NCBI GenBank assembly: GCA_012842235.1
Contig: DUTE01000409.1
Location: forward strand, 1 to 5,704
Length of the DNA: 5,704 bases
Direction: 5' to 3'
Origin: Bacillota bacterium
GTDB taxonomy: Bacteria; Bacillota; DTU065
Part shown: piece by piece, positions 1-4,795 of the stretch
Layout: every line of letters begins with the position of its first letter
How positions within the stretch are numbered: position 1 is the first letter of the stretch
The notes under the pieces: model-generated
The model's database searches: none
Told to the model about the DNA's origin: nothing
The model's input: only the letters and a program-made list of their open reading frames with translations
Program-made: the position numbers and the translations under genes

Positions 1-312
1 ATCATTAACAAATGAGTGTAAAACTACTGAAATTTCTTTATCAATAGCTTCTAACGAAGGGATTACTAAAACTTTATATCCGTCTAAATCGGATATTGTT
101 AGTGTCTCCCCGTCAATATTATCAACTGATACAAACTCATAGTCGATAAGTTCTGTAATTTCTTCAGCCAGTTGTGTAAACGATTCTACATCAGCAATAG
201 AGCCTTCAGGTAGTTTTCCCAGAACGGCTACACCGTAGCGCAATTCTTCGAAAGCATACACAGGAATGGCTATGATGCATAGCAACAGCATTAGGCTAAT
301 TAGTCGCTTCAT
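1..312 (-). CDS. Secreted protein of unknown function, N-terminal part (runs off left edge)
   Basis: The reading frame is open for 104 codons from an ATG at 312-310 to the window edge, so the C-terminus is missing. A strong ribosome binding site AAGGAGAG (325-318) lies five bases upstream and fixes the start. The protein opens with MKRL, then a hydrophobic core (residues about 4-16) and a signal peptidase I-type site PVYA|FEE after residue 20; Cys12 does not sit in a lipobox, so a lipoprotein is unlikely. After cleavage the chain is acidic and begins with a strand-like RYGVAVLGKL. Residues about 77-104 (DGYKVLVIPSLEAID, then an amphipathic helix ending SFVND) resemble the hydrophobic strand, P-S-L turn and helix of class I glutamine-amidotransferase-like or beta-galactosidase-trimerisation domains. 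That resemblance is an inference from pattern only. The gene diverges from ldh and has its own promoter. Coding status is secure; function is not recognised. Confidence 0.85.
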   Translation of the reverse strand, partial: MKRLISLMLLLCIIAIPVYAFEELRYGVAVLGKLPEGSIADVESFTQLAEEITELIDYEFVSVDNIDGETLTISDLDGYKVLVIPSLEAIDKEISVVLHSFVND

Positions 313-351
313 AAAAACTCTCCTTCCAAATATGTTTATATTACTCTTTTT

Positions 352-366
352 TCTACTTAAAGTAGA
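352..366. promoter_or_regulatory. Operator-like perfect palindrome
   Basis: TCTACTT-A-AAGTAGA is a perfect 15-base palindrome with a single central base (359). It overlaps the last base of the minus-strand -10 box and the expected transcription start, a typical position for a repressor site. A hairpin role is less likely because the loop would be only about three bases and no T-run follows on either strand. It lies in the 158 bases between two divergent genes and could affect both. The binding protein is unknown. Confidence 0.35.
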
Positions 367-393
367 TTATACCTGCTTTGGTTGTGGTTCTAA
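366..393 (-). promoter_or_regulatory. Promoter of the leftward secreted-protein gene
   Basis: On the minus strand a perfect TATAAT -10 box (371-366) is preceded, after 16 bases, by a weak -35 box TTAGAA (393-388). Transcription would begin near 359, giving a leader of about 47 bases before the ATG at 312. The -35 is poor, which suggests help from an activator or low basal activity. A perfect palindrome abuts the -10 box and covers the likely start point. Confidence 0.55.
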
Positions 394-457
394 TTTGTTT
401 GTTTTGAAGAAAGAATAGGTTAGAGAAGAGTTAGATGTGGTATGTAAAATGTAACAT

Positions 458-466
458 GGAGGTGAT
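458..466 (+). promoter_or_regulatory. Ribosome binding site that decides the ldh start
   Basis: GGAGGTGAT closely complements the 16S rRNA 3' end. Its GGAGG core (458-462) lies eight bases before TTG 471. The in-frame ATG 456 overlaps the site itself and cannot be the start served by it. Confidence 0.8.
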
Positions 467-470
467 CTAT

Positions 471-1427
471 TTGACAAAAGTTTATGCGAAACCTACTAGA
501 GTAGCTATAATAGGTGCAGGTTTTGTAGGTTCTAGCTTTGCTTATTCATTAACCCAGTCTGGTTTGGTATCAGAGATTACCTTAATTGATATAGATCATA
601 AGAAGGCTGAAGGAGAAGCCATGGATATTAACCATGGGATGGAGTTTGTTAATCCTGTGAAGGTTTGGGCAGGTGGTTATGCTGATACAAAAGAAGCAGA
701 TGTTATAGTCATTACAGCTGGAGCCAATCAAAAACCTGGCGAAACCCGGCTTGATTTAGCGAAGAAAAATGCTGCTATAACTAAATCGATTTGCCAAGAA
801 ATTGTTAAATACACAAAAAATGCTATAATAGTGATGACAGCCAACCCCGTAGATGTTCTTACCTATGTGGCAATTAAGGAAACAGGTTACCCGGTTAACC
901 GAGTTTTCGGTTCTGGAACACTTTTAGATACTGCAAGGTTTAGATATTTGTTAGGAGAACATTTGGAAGTAGATCCTCGAAGCGTACATGCATACATTAT
1001 TGGTGAGCATGGGGATAGCGAACTTCCTGTTTGGTCATCGGCTGCAGTAGGTGGTGTGCAGTTAAACAAATTTTGTCACAAGCATCCACCAGATGTTTGT
1101 AACCGCAAGTTAAACTCGATTTTTGATCAGGTTAAAAATGCAGCTTATGAGATTATTGAGCGCAAAGGAGCCACCTATTACGCTATAGGCTGGGGGCTAA
1201 AACGAATAGTTGAAGCTATTATATTGGATCAGAAATCAGTCCTTACAGTTTCAGTTCTTCTTGACAATTATCTTGGCATAAGTGATGTTTGTTTAGGTGT
1301 TCCTGTTGTAGTTGGACGAGATGGTGTAGAGAGAGTTGTAGAATTGGAGCTAAATGAAGATGAAGTAACAAAACTTCGTCAATCAGCTGCTGTCTTGTCT
1401 AATGCTCAAAAAAGTTTGGGATATTAA
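471..1427 (+). CDS. ldh: L-lactate dehydrogenase (EC 1.1.1.27), fructose-1,6-bisphosphate-regulated type
   Basis: Cytoplasmic enzyme reducing pyruvate to L-lactate with NADH, the NAD-regenerating step of lactate fermentation. I place the start at TTG 471 because GGAGGTGAT (458-466) is an ideal ribosome binding site for it; in-frame ATGs at 435 and 456 have no such site and would add 12 or 5 residues. The resulting 318 residues match the family length. Visible motifs: NAD-binding GAGFVG (residues 15-20) and Asp40 after strand 2, indicating NAD; Gln87 in ANQKPGETR, marking lactate rather than malate dehydrogenase; Arg93 on the active-site loop; Asp153 and Arg156 in LDTARFR; catalytic His180 in GEHGDSE; Thr235 in GATYYAIG. 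Arg158 and His173 correspond to the residues (Arg173 and His188 in classical numbering) that bind fructose-1,6-bisphosphate in Bacillus enzymes, so allosteric activation is inferred. It is probably co-transcribed with the following cinA-type gene. No convincing promoter or Rex-type operator was found upstream. Confidence 0.96.
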   Translation: MTKVYAKPTRVAIIGAGFVGSSFAYSLTQSGLVSEITLIDIDHKKAEGEAMDINHGMEFVNPVKVWAGGYADTKEADVIVITAGANQKPGETRLDLAKKNAAITKSICQEIVKYTKNAIIVMTANPVDVLTYVAIKETGYPVNRVFGSGTLLDTARFRYLLGEHLEVDPRSVHAYIIGEHGDSELPVWSSAAVGGVQLNKFCHKHPPDVCNRKLNSIFDQVKNAAYEIIERKGATYYAIGWGLKRIVEAIILDQKSVLTVSVLLDNYLGISDVCLGVPVVVGRDGVERVVELELNEDEVTKLRQSAAVLSNAQKSLGY

Positions 1428-1443
1428 GGCCGGTTATCCGGCC
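1428..1443 (+). other. Short GC-rich hairpin between ldh and the cinA-type gene
   Basis: GGCCGG-TTAT-CCGGCC forms a perfect 6-bp, all-GC stem with a four-base loop directly after the ldh stop codon. The following bases (ACTTTAATG) are not a proper T-run, so this is at best a leaky terminator. It could protect the ldh 3' end or lower readthrough into the next gene, which starts 28 bases later. Confidence 0.5.
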
Positions 1444-1471
1444 ACTTTAATGCAAAGAAGAAGGTGGCAAG

Positions 1472-1945
1472 GTGAACACAAAAAAAGTTGAAAAACTAAT
1501 TCATGATTATTTGCTTGAATCAGGGGAAAGTCTTGCTATTGCAGAATCACTTACAGGTGGCTTAGTTAGTAGCCGCATTACAGATATTCCTGGTAGTTCT
1601 AACTATTTTTTGTGTGGTGTATGTGCCTATGCTAATGAAGCTAAAATAAAGCTTCTAAAGGTAGATCCCAATACAATAAAAGACCATGGTGCTGTTAGCG
1701 AAGAGTGTGCCAAAGAGATGTTATTAGGTATTCTTGATTTAACAGGAGCTGACTGGGGTATTGCCACAACAGGGATTGCTGGTCCAACAGGAGCAACAGA
1801 GACAAAACCTCTAGGGCTTGTTTATATTGCAGCTGGAAACAAACTCAGATTTGTCTGTTACAGATTTGAGTTTTCTGGTGATCGTCTAGATGTAAAAGAA
1901 AAATCAGCCCAAAAAGCATTAGAGATTTTGTATGATTTATTTTAG
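1472..1945 (+). CDS. Stand-alone CinA C-terminal domain protein, nicotinamide-nucleotide amidase (PncC type)
   Basis: Proteins of this domain hydrolyse nicotinamide mononucleotide to nicotinate mononucleotide and ammonia, recycling a by-product of NAD turnover in the cytoplasm. The 157 residues match the single-domain form; the N-terminal molybdopterin-binding-like domain of full CinA is absent. Family motifs are AESLTGG (residues 24-30, containing the conserved Ser26), the following SSRITDIPGSS (33-43), Y-A-N-E (53-56), GAVSEECA (73-80) and TTGIAGPTG (99-107). The start is GTG 1472, preceded by AAGGTGG (1461-1467). It follows ldh by 44 bases and is probably in the same transcript, which would pair NADH reoxidation with pyridine nucleotide salvage; that link is inference. 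Family assignment is secure, but enzyme activity is not proven for every member. The symbol pncC could apply. Confidence 0.9.
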   Translation: MNTKKVEKLIHDYLLESGESLAIAESLTGGLVSSRITDIPGSSNYFLCGVCAYANEAKIKLLKVDPNTIKDHGAVSEECAKEMLLGILDLTGADWGIATTGIAGPTGATETKPLGLVYIAAGNKLRFVCYRFEFSGDRLDVKEKSAQKALEILYDLF

Positions 1946-1981
1946 TGGAAGGAATAATTGAACATTTAAAGAATCTAATAT

Positions 1982-2011
1982 AGAGAATCCAATTATCAAA
2001 GGGATTCTTTT
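1982..2011 (+). terminator. Possible weak terminator after the ldh-cinA unit
   Basis: AGAATCC (1984-1990) pairs with GGATTCT (2002-2008), extendable by a G-T and an A-T pair, with an 11-base loop. A short T-run (2008-2011) follows. The stem is AT-rich and the loop large, so termination would be weak. A second AGAATC copy at 1970-1975 could compete for the same right arm, which makes an attenuator possible. No good promoter for the downstream operon is visible between here and 2067. Confidence 0.35.
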
Positions 2012-2027
2012 CCAATTGGTCTACAAA

Positions 2028-2042
2028 GGCCTTAATAAGGTC
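2028..2042. promoter_or_regulatory. Operator-like dyad upstream of the oxidoreductase operon
   Basis: CCTTA-A-TAAGG (2030-2040) is a perfect 11-base palindrome and extends imperfectly to 2028-2042. It overlaps a second palindrome AAGGCCTT (2026-2033) and follows CCAATTGG (2012-2019). The cluster ends about 25 bases before the TTG start of the first oxidoreductase, where a regulator could act. No canonical -35/-10 pair is seen close by, so the role is a guess. Confidence 0.25.
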
Positions 2043-2066
2043 TAATTTAATATGGGGGTGAAGTTT

Positions 2067-3059
2067 TTGAAACCAGGATTAAAGGTTGGATTAATTGGCG
2101 GAGGCACGATGGGCACAGCTCATGCAGAAGCTTATCGTGTTATTGAAAACGCCGAGTTAGTTGCAGTTGCTGATTTAAGACCTGAAAGAGCTCAGGCTAT
2201 AGCAACAAAGACTGGTGCAACCGTAAGAACAGCTAGTGAAATTATAGCTGACCCAAACATTGATGTAATTGATGTATGTCTTCCCACTTATCTACACCGT
2301 GATTATGTTGTCGCTGCAGCAGAGGCTGGCAAACATGTATTTTGCGAAAAGCCTATGGCAAGAAGTCTTAAAGAGGCAGAAGAGATGAAAGCTGCCTGCG
2401 AGAAAGCAGGTGTAAAGCTAGGTATTGGTCATGTAGTAAGGTTCTTTCCAGAATATGTAAGAGCCTATGAAAAGGTAAAAGCAGGTGCTGTAGGCGATGT
2501 GGCGGTAGTTCGCTGCACTAGAGGAGGTTTCCCACTACCAACAGCATGGCAAGATTGGTATGCAAACTATGAGTTAAGTGGTGGATTAGTACTCGATATG
2601 ATAATCCACGATTTTGATTTCTTAAGATGGCTTCTTGGACCAGCCGAAAGAGTCTTTGCCAAGAGTACTAGAGGGCGCGAATACAATCGCCTTGAGTATG
2701 CTTTGGTTACAATCAAATTTAAATCAGGTGCTATTGCCCACGTCGAAGGAAGCTGGGTTAATGGCGGAGGTTTCCATACTAGATTTGAAATTGCTGGTTC
2801 AAATGGTCTTATTGACTATGATAGCCGCAAAGCAAATCCAATTACTGTTACAGTAGCCTCAAAGGATGGGGTACCAGGGGTACCTGTGCCAGCAAGTGCC
2901 TGGGTAGAAAATCCTTATACTACAGAAATTAGAAATTTCATTAATGTTCTTGACGGCAAAGAAGGTACTATTGTTGATGGTAATGAAGGTTATGAATCAT
3001 TGAGAATTGCACTGGCAGCTCTTGAATCAATTGAGACTGGCAAGCCAGTTAGTTTATAG
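2067..3059 (+). CDS. Gfo/Idh/MocA-family NAD(P)-dependent oxidoreductase (first of pair)
   Basis: Members oxidise or reduce a hydroxyl/keto group of sugars, inositols or sugar acids in the cytoplasm. I choose TTG 2067 because GGGGGTGA (2054-2061) is its ribosome binding site at five bases; ATG 2052 overlaps that site and has an AT-rich upstream. The protein is then 330 residues, near the lower end of the family range. The N-terminal Rossmann domain shows GGGTMG (11-16) and Asp36 after strand 2, which favours NAD. The hallmark EKP is at 94-96, its lysine being the family's catalytic residue. The C-terminal alpha/beta domain carries LVLDMIIHDFD with Asp177 and His181, the usual active-site pair. 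The next gene begins 12 bases after the stop, so the two form an operon. The substrate cannot be inferred; inositol dehydrogenase and sugar-acid dehydrogenase are only two of many options. Confidence 0.9.
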   Translation: MKPGLKVGLIGGGTMGTAHAEAYRVIENAELVAVADLRPERAQAIATKTGATVRTASEIIADPNIDVIDVCLPTYLHRDYVVAAAEAGKHVFCEKPMARSLKEAEEMKAACEKAGVKLGIGHVVRFFPEYVRAYEKVKAGAVGDVAVVRCTRGGFPLPTAWQDWYANYELSGGLVLDMIIHDFDFLRWLLGPAERVFAKSTRGREYNRLEYALVTIKFKSGAIAHVEGSWVNGGGFHTRFEIAGSNGLIDYDSRKANPITVTVASKDGVPGVPVPASAWVENPYTTEIRNFINVLDGKEGTIVDGNEGYESLRIALAALESIETGKPVSL

Positions 3060-3066
3060 GAGGTGA
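3058..3066 (+). promoter_or_regulatory. Ribosome binding site overlapping the stop of oxidoreductase 1
   Basis: AGGAGGTGA overlaps the TAG stop codon (3057-3059) of the upstream gene and lies five bases before GTG 3072. This supports translational coupling. It also shows that the in-frame GTG at 3063, which lies inside the site, is not the start. Confidence 0.8.
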
Positions 3067-3071
3067 ATGCA

Positions 3072-4058
3072 GTGAAAGTTGGTATGATTAGTTTTGCGCA
3101 TCTTCATGCTACAAGCTACGCCTCAGCATTATTGGAAATGCCATGGGTAGAATTTGTAGGTATTTATGATGAGGATAATGATCGCGCAAAAGAATGGGCT
3201 TCGAAGTTAGGTGTTAAACATTTTGAAAAATTAGATGATCTTTTAAAAACAGACATTGAGGCTGTTATTATCTGTTCTACAAATGCAGACCATTGCCACT
3301 ATACTGTGAAAGCTGCTGAAGCAGGGAAACATGTTCTTGTAGAAAAACCAATAGCTACGACTATTGAAGATGCAAACAAGATGATTGAGACCTGCAAAAA
3401 GAACAATGTTAAACTGCAAATCGCCTTCCCAGTTCGTTATATGCCAGCAGTTATTGAAGCTAAAAATATTGTTCAATCAGGCAAACTTGGCCGGATCCTT
3501 GCAATTAAGGGGACAAACCATGGTAGCATGCCAGGTGGCTGGTTTACAGAAAAAGACAAAGCTGGTGGCGGTGCAGTCATGGATCACACTGTTCACGTAG
3601 TAGATATCATTCGTTGGATGTTTGGGTTTGAGTTTAAAGAAGTATATGCTGAATACGATCGTCTAATTCATGATATTGAGACCGACGACTGTGGTTTGTT
3701 GACAATGGAACTAACTAACAATGTTTTTGCAACTTTAGATACAAGTTGGAATCGTCCTACTGCCTATCCTACTTGGGGCGATGTGACTATGACAATTGTT
3801 GGTACAAATGGCGTCCTCGAATTAGATGCTTATGGTCAGAAATTTGACATTTATAACAATGATGTTAAGAAAGCTCAATGGGAACATTGGGGTGGCAATT
3901 CGGACTATTTCCTAGTAAAAGACTTCTTAGAAGCCTGTAAAAACGATACACCAGTAAAGGTTACTGGTGAAGATGGTCTAAGAGCCCTAGAAGTTGCCCT
4001 AGCAGCGTATGAATCAGGAAAGAAGAAAATGCCTGTTAAAATTGAAGATATTAGATAA
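3072..4058 (+). CDS. Gfo/Idh/MocA-family oxidoreductase with atypical dinucleotide loop (second of pair)
   Basis: A 328-residue cytoplasmic oxidoreductase starting at GTG 3072, decided by the ideal ribosome binding site at 3058-3066. Catalytic hallmarks are intact: EKP at residues 91-93, and Asp171 and His175 in GGGAVMDHTVHVVD. Asp33 ends strand 2 as expected for NAD binding. The first nucleotide-binding loop is unusual: where most relatives have GxGxxG it reads ISFAHLHATSYA (6-17), with two histidines and no glycine. This fits a divergent subfamily, and the enzyme may hold its cofactor differently or be specialised. It follows oxidoreductase 1 by 12 bases and is terminated by a strong hairpin directly after its stop. 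The two proteins align end to end in domain order but differ widely in sequence, so they are distant paralogues rather than a recent duplication. They may catalyse successive steps or form a hetero-oligomer; the sequence does not decide. Confidence 0.9.
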   Translation: MKVGMISFAHLHATSYASALLEMPWVEFVGIYDEDNDRAKEWASKLGVKHFEKLDDLLKTDIEAVIICSTNADHCHYTVKAAEAGKHVLVEKPIATTIEDANKMIETCKKNNVKLQIAFPVRYMPAVIEAKNIVQSGKLGRILAIKGTNHGSMPGGWFTEKDKAGGGAVMDHTVHVVDIIRWMFGFEFKEVYAEYDRLIHDIETDDCGLLTMELTNNVFATLDTSWNRPTAYPTWGDVTMTIVGTNGVLELDAYGQKFDIYNNDVKKAQWEHWGGNSDYFLVKDFLEACKNDTPVKVTGEDGLRALEVALAAYESGKKKMPVKIEDIR

Positions 4059-4059
4059 A

Positions 4060-4099
4060 AAGAGAAAAACTCCCTGCATTAGCAGGGAGTTTTTCTCTT
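4060..4099. terminator. Strong bidirectional rho-independent terminator
   Basis: A perfect 18-bp inverted repeat (4060-4077 with 4082-4099) around a four-base loop ATTA. The core is ACTCCCTGC-ATTA-GCAGGGAGT. The right side carries TTTTTCTCTT and the left side AAGAGAAAAA, so a U-run follows the GC-rich stem whichever strand is transcribed. It sits one base after the stop of oxidoreductase 2 and faces the convergent rpmB transcript, so it can end both. Confidence 0.93.
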
Positions 4100-4105
4100 A
4101 AATAA

Positions 4106-4145
4106 AGAAGAGACTAGAAAACGAATCAGATCTTATGTCTCTTCT
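4106..4145 (-). terminator. Probable second terminator for rpmB
   Basis: On the minus strand AGAAGAGAC (4145-4137) pairs perfectly with GTCTCTTCT (4114-4106), nine pairs, around a 22-base loop. A T-rich tail reading TTTATTTAAG follows. The loop is long, so it is weaker than the bidirectional terminator just beyond it and may act as a first stop or as a 3'-end-stabilising stem. Confidence 0.5.
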
Positions 4146-4193
4146 ATAGTATTCGGCCATATGGCTCATAAGCCAACCTTTTGAGGTGTACGG

Positions 4194-4385
4194 CTAGATG
4201 GCACGCTCGACCTTTCCACTTTTAATACATTTTGTACAGACATAAGCTCTTTTTGTGTGACCATCAAGGACAATACGCATCCTTTGAAGGTTTGGTTTCC
4301 AACGGCGAGAAGAAACGCGGTTAGAGTGGCTAATCTGGTTACCAAAAGTAGTACCTTTATTACAAATAGCACACTGTTTACCCAT
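4194..4385 (-). CDS. rpmB: 50S ribosomal protein L28
   Basis: L28 is a small component of the large ribosomal subunit. The 63-residue product has the usual bacterial length and the characteristic opening MGKQCAICNKG followed by NQISHSNRVSSRRWKPNLQ. Two CxxC pairs are present (Cys5/Cys8 and the VCTKC pair near residues 50-53), so this is the zinc-binding, cysteine-plus form rather than the cysteine-free paralogue some bacteria keep for zinc shortage. The basic, tryptophan-containing middle is typical of the rRNA-contacting region. The ATG at 4385-4383 has AAAGGAGGTGG upstream at seven bases. The gene is alone on the minus strand, convergent to the oxidoreductase operon and divergent from asp23, an order common in Firmicutes. 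Its own strong promoter lies at 4422-4450. Confidence 0.97.
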   Translation of the reverse strand: MGKQCAICNKGTTFGNQISHSNRVSSRRWKPNLQRMRIVLDGHTKRAYVCTKCIKSGKVERAI

Positions 4386-4421
4386 CTGCGGCCACCTCCT
4401 TTAATTCAATGCACCTTTGAA

Positions 4422-4450
4422 ATTATAACATTTGCCCTATTCTTTGGCAA
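4422..4450 (-). promoter_or_regulatory. Promoter of rpmB (sigma-A type, extended -10)
   Basis: On the minus strand TTGCCA (4450-4445), a 17-base spacer and TATAAT (4427-4422) form a near-consensus promoter. TGT precedes the -10 box, giving the extended TGnTATAAT form. Transcription would begin near 4415, about 30 bases before the ATG, as expected for a highly expressed ribosomal protein gene. Confidence 0.88.
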
Positions 4451-4570
4451 GCGATTTTACCTAAACAATCTAAAACTGTGATTTTATTTTTGCTAAATAG
4501 GGAATAACCTTAATTGTAAGGTGGTTTATTTCTGTTAGATGTACAAGGTTGTGTTTTTTTGAGTTTTTAA

Positions 4571-4795
4571 TGGTATTATAGAGCCAAAACAAAGGAGTTT
4601 GCATACAATAAAAGACAGGGACCAGAGGCACAGTTTGTTCAAACAATTGTTGAAATCATTTACAAGTGGTATAATACTGAATTGGCAGCAGGTAATAATT
4701 TTGAAGAAGGATTCTATTACCAAATTATAGAATTAAACTATCATGTCCTTAACAGGGAGGGAAAACTATGCCCGAGGTCATTAAAAATGCATTAG
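4571..4795 (+). pseudogene. Start-less open frame upstream of asp23, possible decayed or unrecognised small gene
   Basis: The frame is open for 74 codons and ends at TAG 4793-4795, overlapping the first codons of asp23. Its conceptual product reads like a real protein, with acidic and aromatic helical stretches such as EAQFVQTIVEIIYKWYN and EEGFYYQIIELNYHVL, and its codon use resembles the neighbours. A ribosome binding site AAAGGAG (4591-4597) is in place, but no ATG, GTG or TTG follows in frame at a usable distance. At 4608-4610 the sequence AATAAAAGA would become ATG AAA AGA, in frame, if one G were restored, so a single-base deletion of the start codon (or a sequencing error) is a possible explanation. 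The asp23 promoter lies inside the frame, which argues that the frame may be chance or non-functional. I do not recognise a family. Confidence 0.3.
4647..4675 (+). promoter_or_regulatory. Promoter of asp23-fakA (extended -10)
   Basis: TTGTTG (4647-4652), a 17-base spacer and a perfect TATAAT (4670-4675), preceded by TGG as in the extended TGnTATAAT form. Transcription would start near 4682, leaving a leader of about 86 bases before the asp23 ATG. Confidence 0.75.

Larger units (their letters stand above)
4386..4767. other. Intergenic region between rpmB and asp23
   Basis: These 382 bases separate divergent core genes. They hold, from left to right, the rpmB ribosome binding site and promoter, the small dyad ACCTTA-ATTG-TAAGGT (4507-4522), a possible extended -10 element TGGTATTAT (4571-4579), an open frame without start codon (4571-4795), the asp23 promoter (4647-4675) and the asp23 ribosome binding site. 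No tRNA or recognisable riboswitch was seen. Confidence 0.8.

Noticed and set aside
164..180. cre-like sequence near TGTAAACGATTCTA for CcpA control in the secreted-protein gene
   Set aside because: It lies well inside the coding region and the right half deviates from the consensus, so it is probably chance.
313..457. Rex or CcpA operator and promoter for ldh
   Set aside because: I looked for TTGTGA/TCACAA-type dyads, cre sites and paired -35/-10 boxes on the plus strand and found none that are convincing.
435..470. Upstream ATG starts for ldh (435 and 456)
   Set aside because: Neither has a ribosome binding site; ATG 456 overlaps the strong site serving TTG 471, and the 12 extra residues are absent from the family's usual N-terminus.
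887..1069. Minus-strand open frame inside ldh
   Set aside because: It lies wholly within the lactate dehydrogenase gene, whose frame carries all catalytic motifs, and its product resembles nothing.
2052..2066. ATG 2052 as start of oxidoreductase 1
   Set aside because: The bases upstream are AT-only without a ribosome binding site, while GGGGGTGA directly after this ATG suits TTG 2067.
2635..2856. Plus-strand frame inside oxidoreductase 1, and similar frames at 3243-3476 and 3385-3600 in oxidoreductase 2
   Set aside because: All are out-of-frame shadows of genes with intact family motifs.
4166..4372. Second minus-strand frame overlapping rpmB
   Set aside because: It is a shifted reading of the L28 gene; the real frame has the ribosome binding site, both CxxC pairs and the L28 length.
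4257..4481. Plus-strand open frame antisense to rpmB
   Set aside because: No ribosome binding site, and it runs through the rpmB gene and promoter on the other strand.
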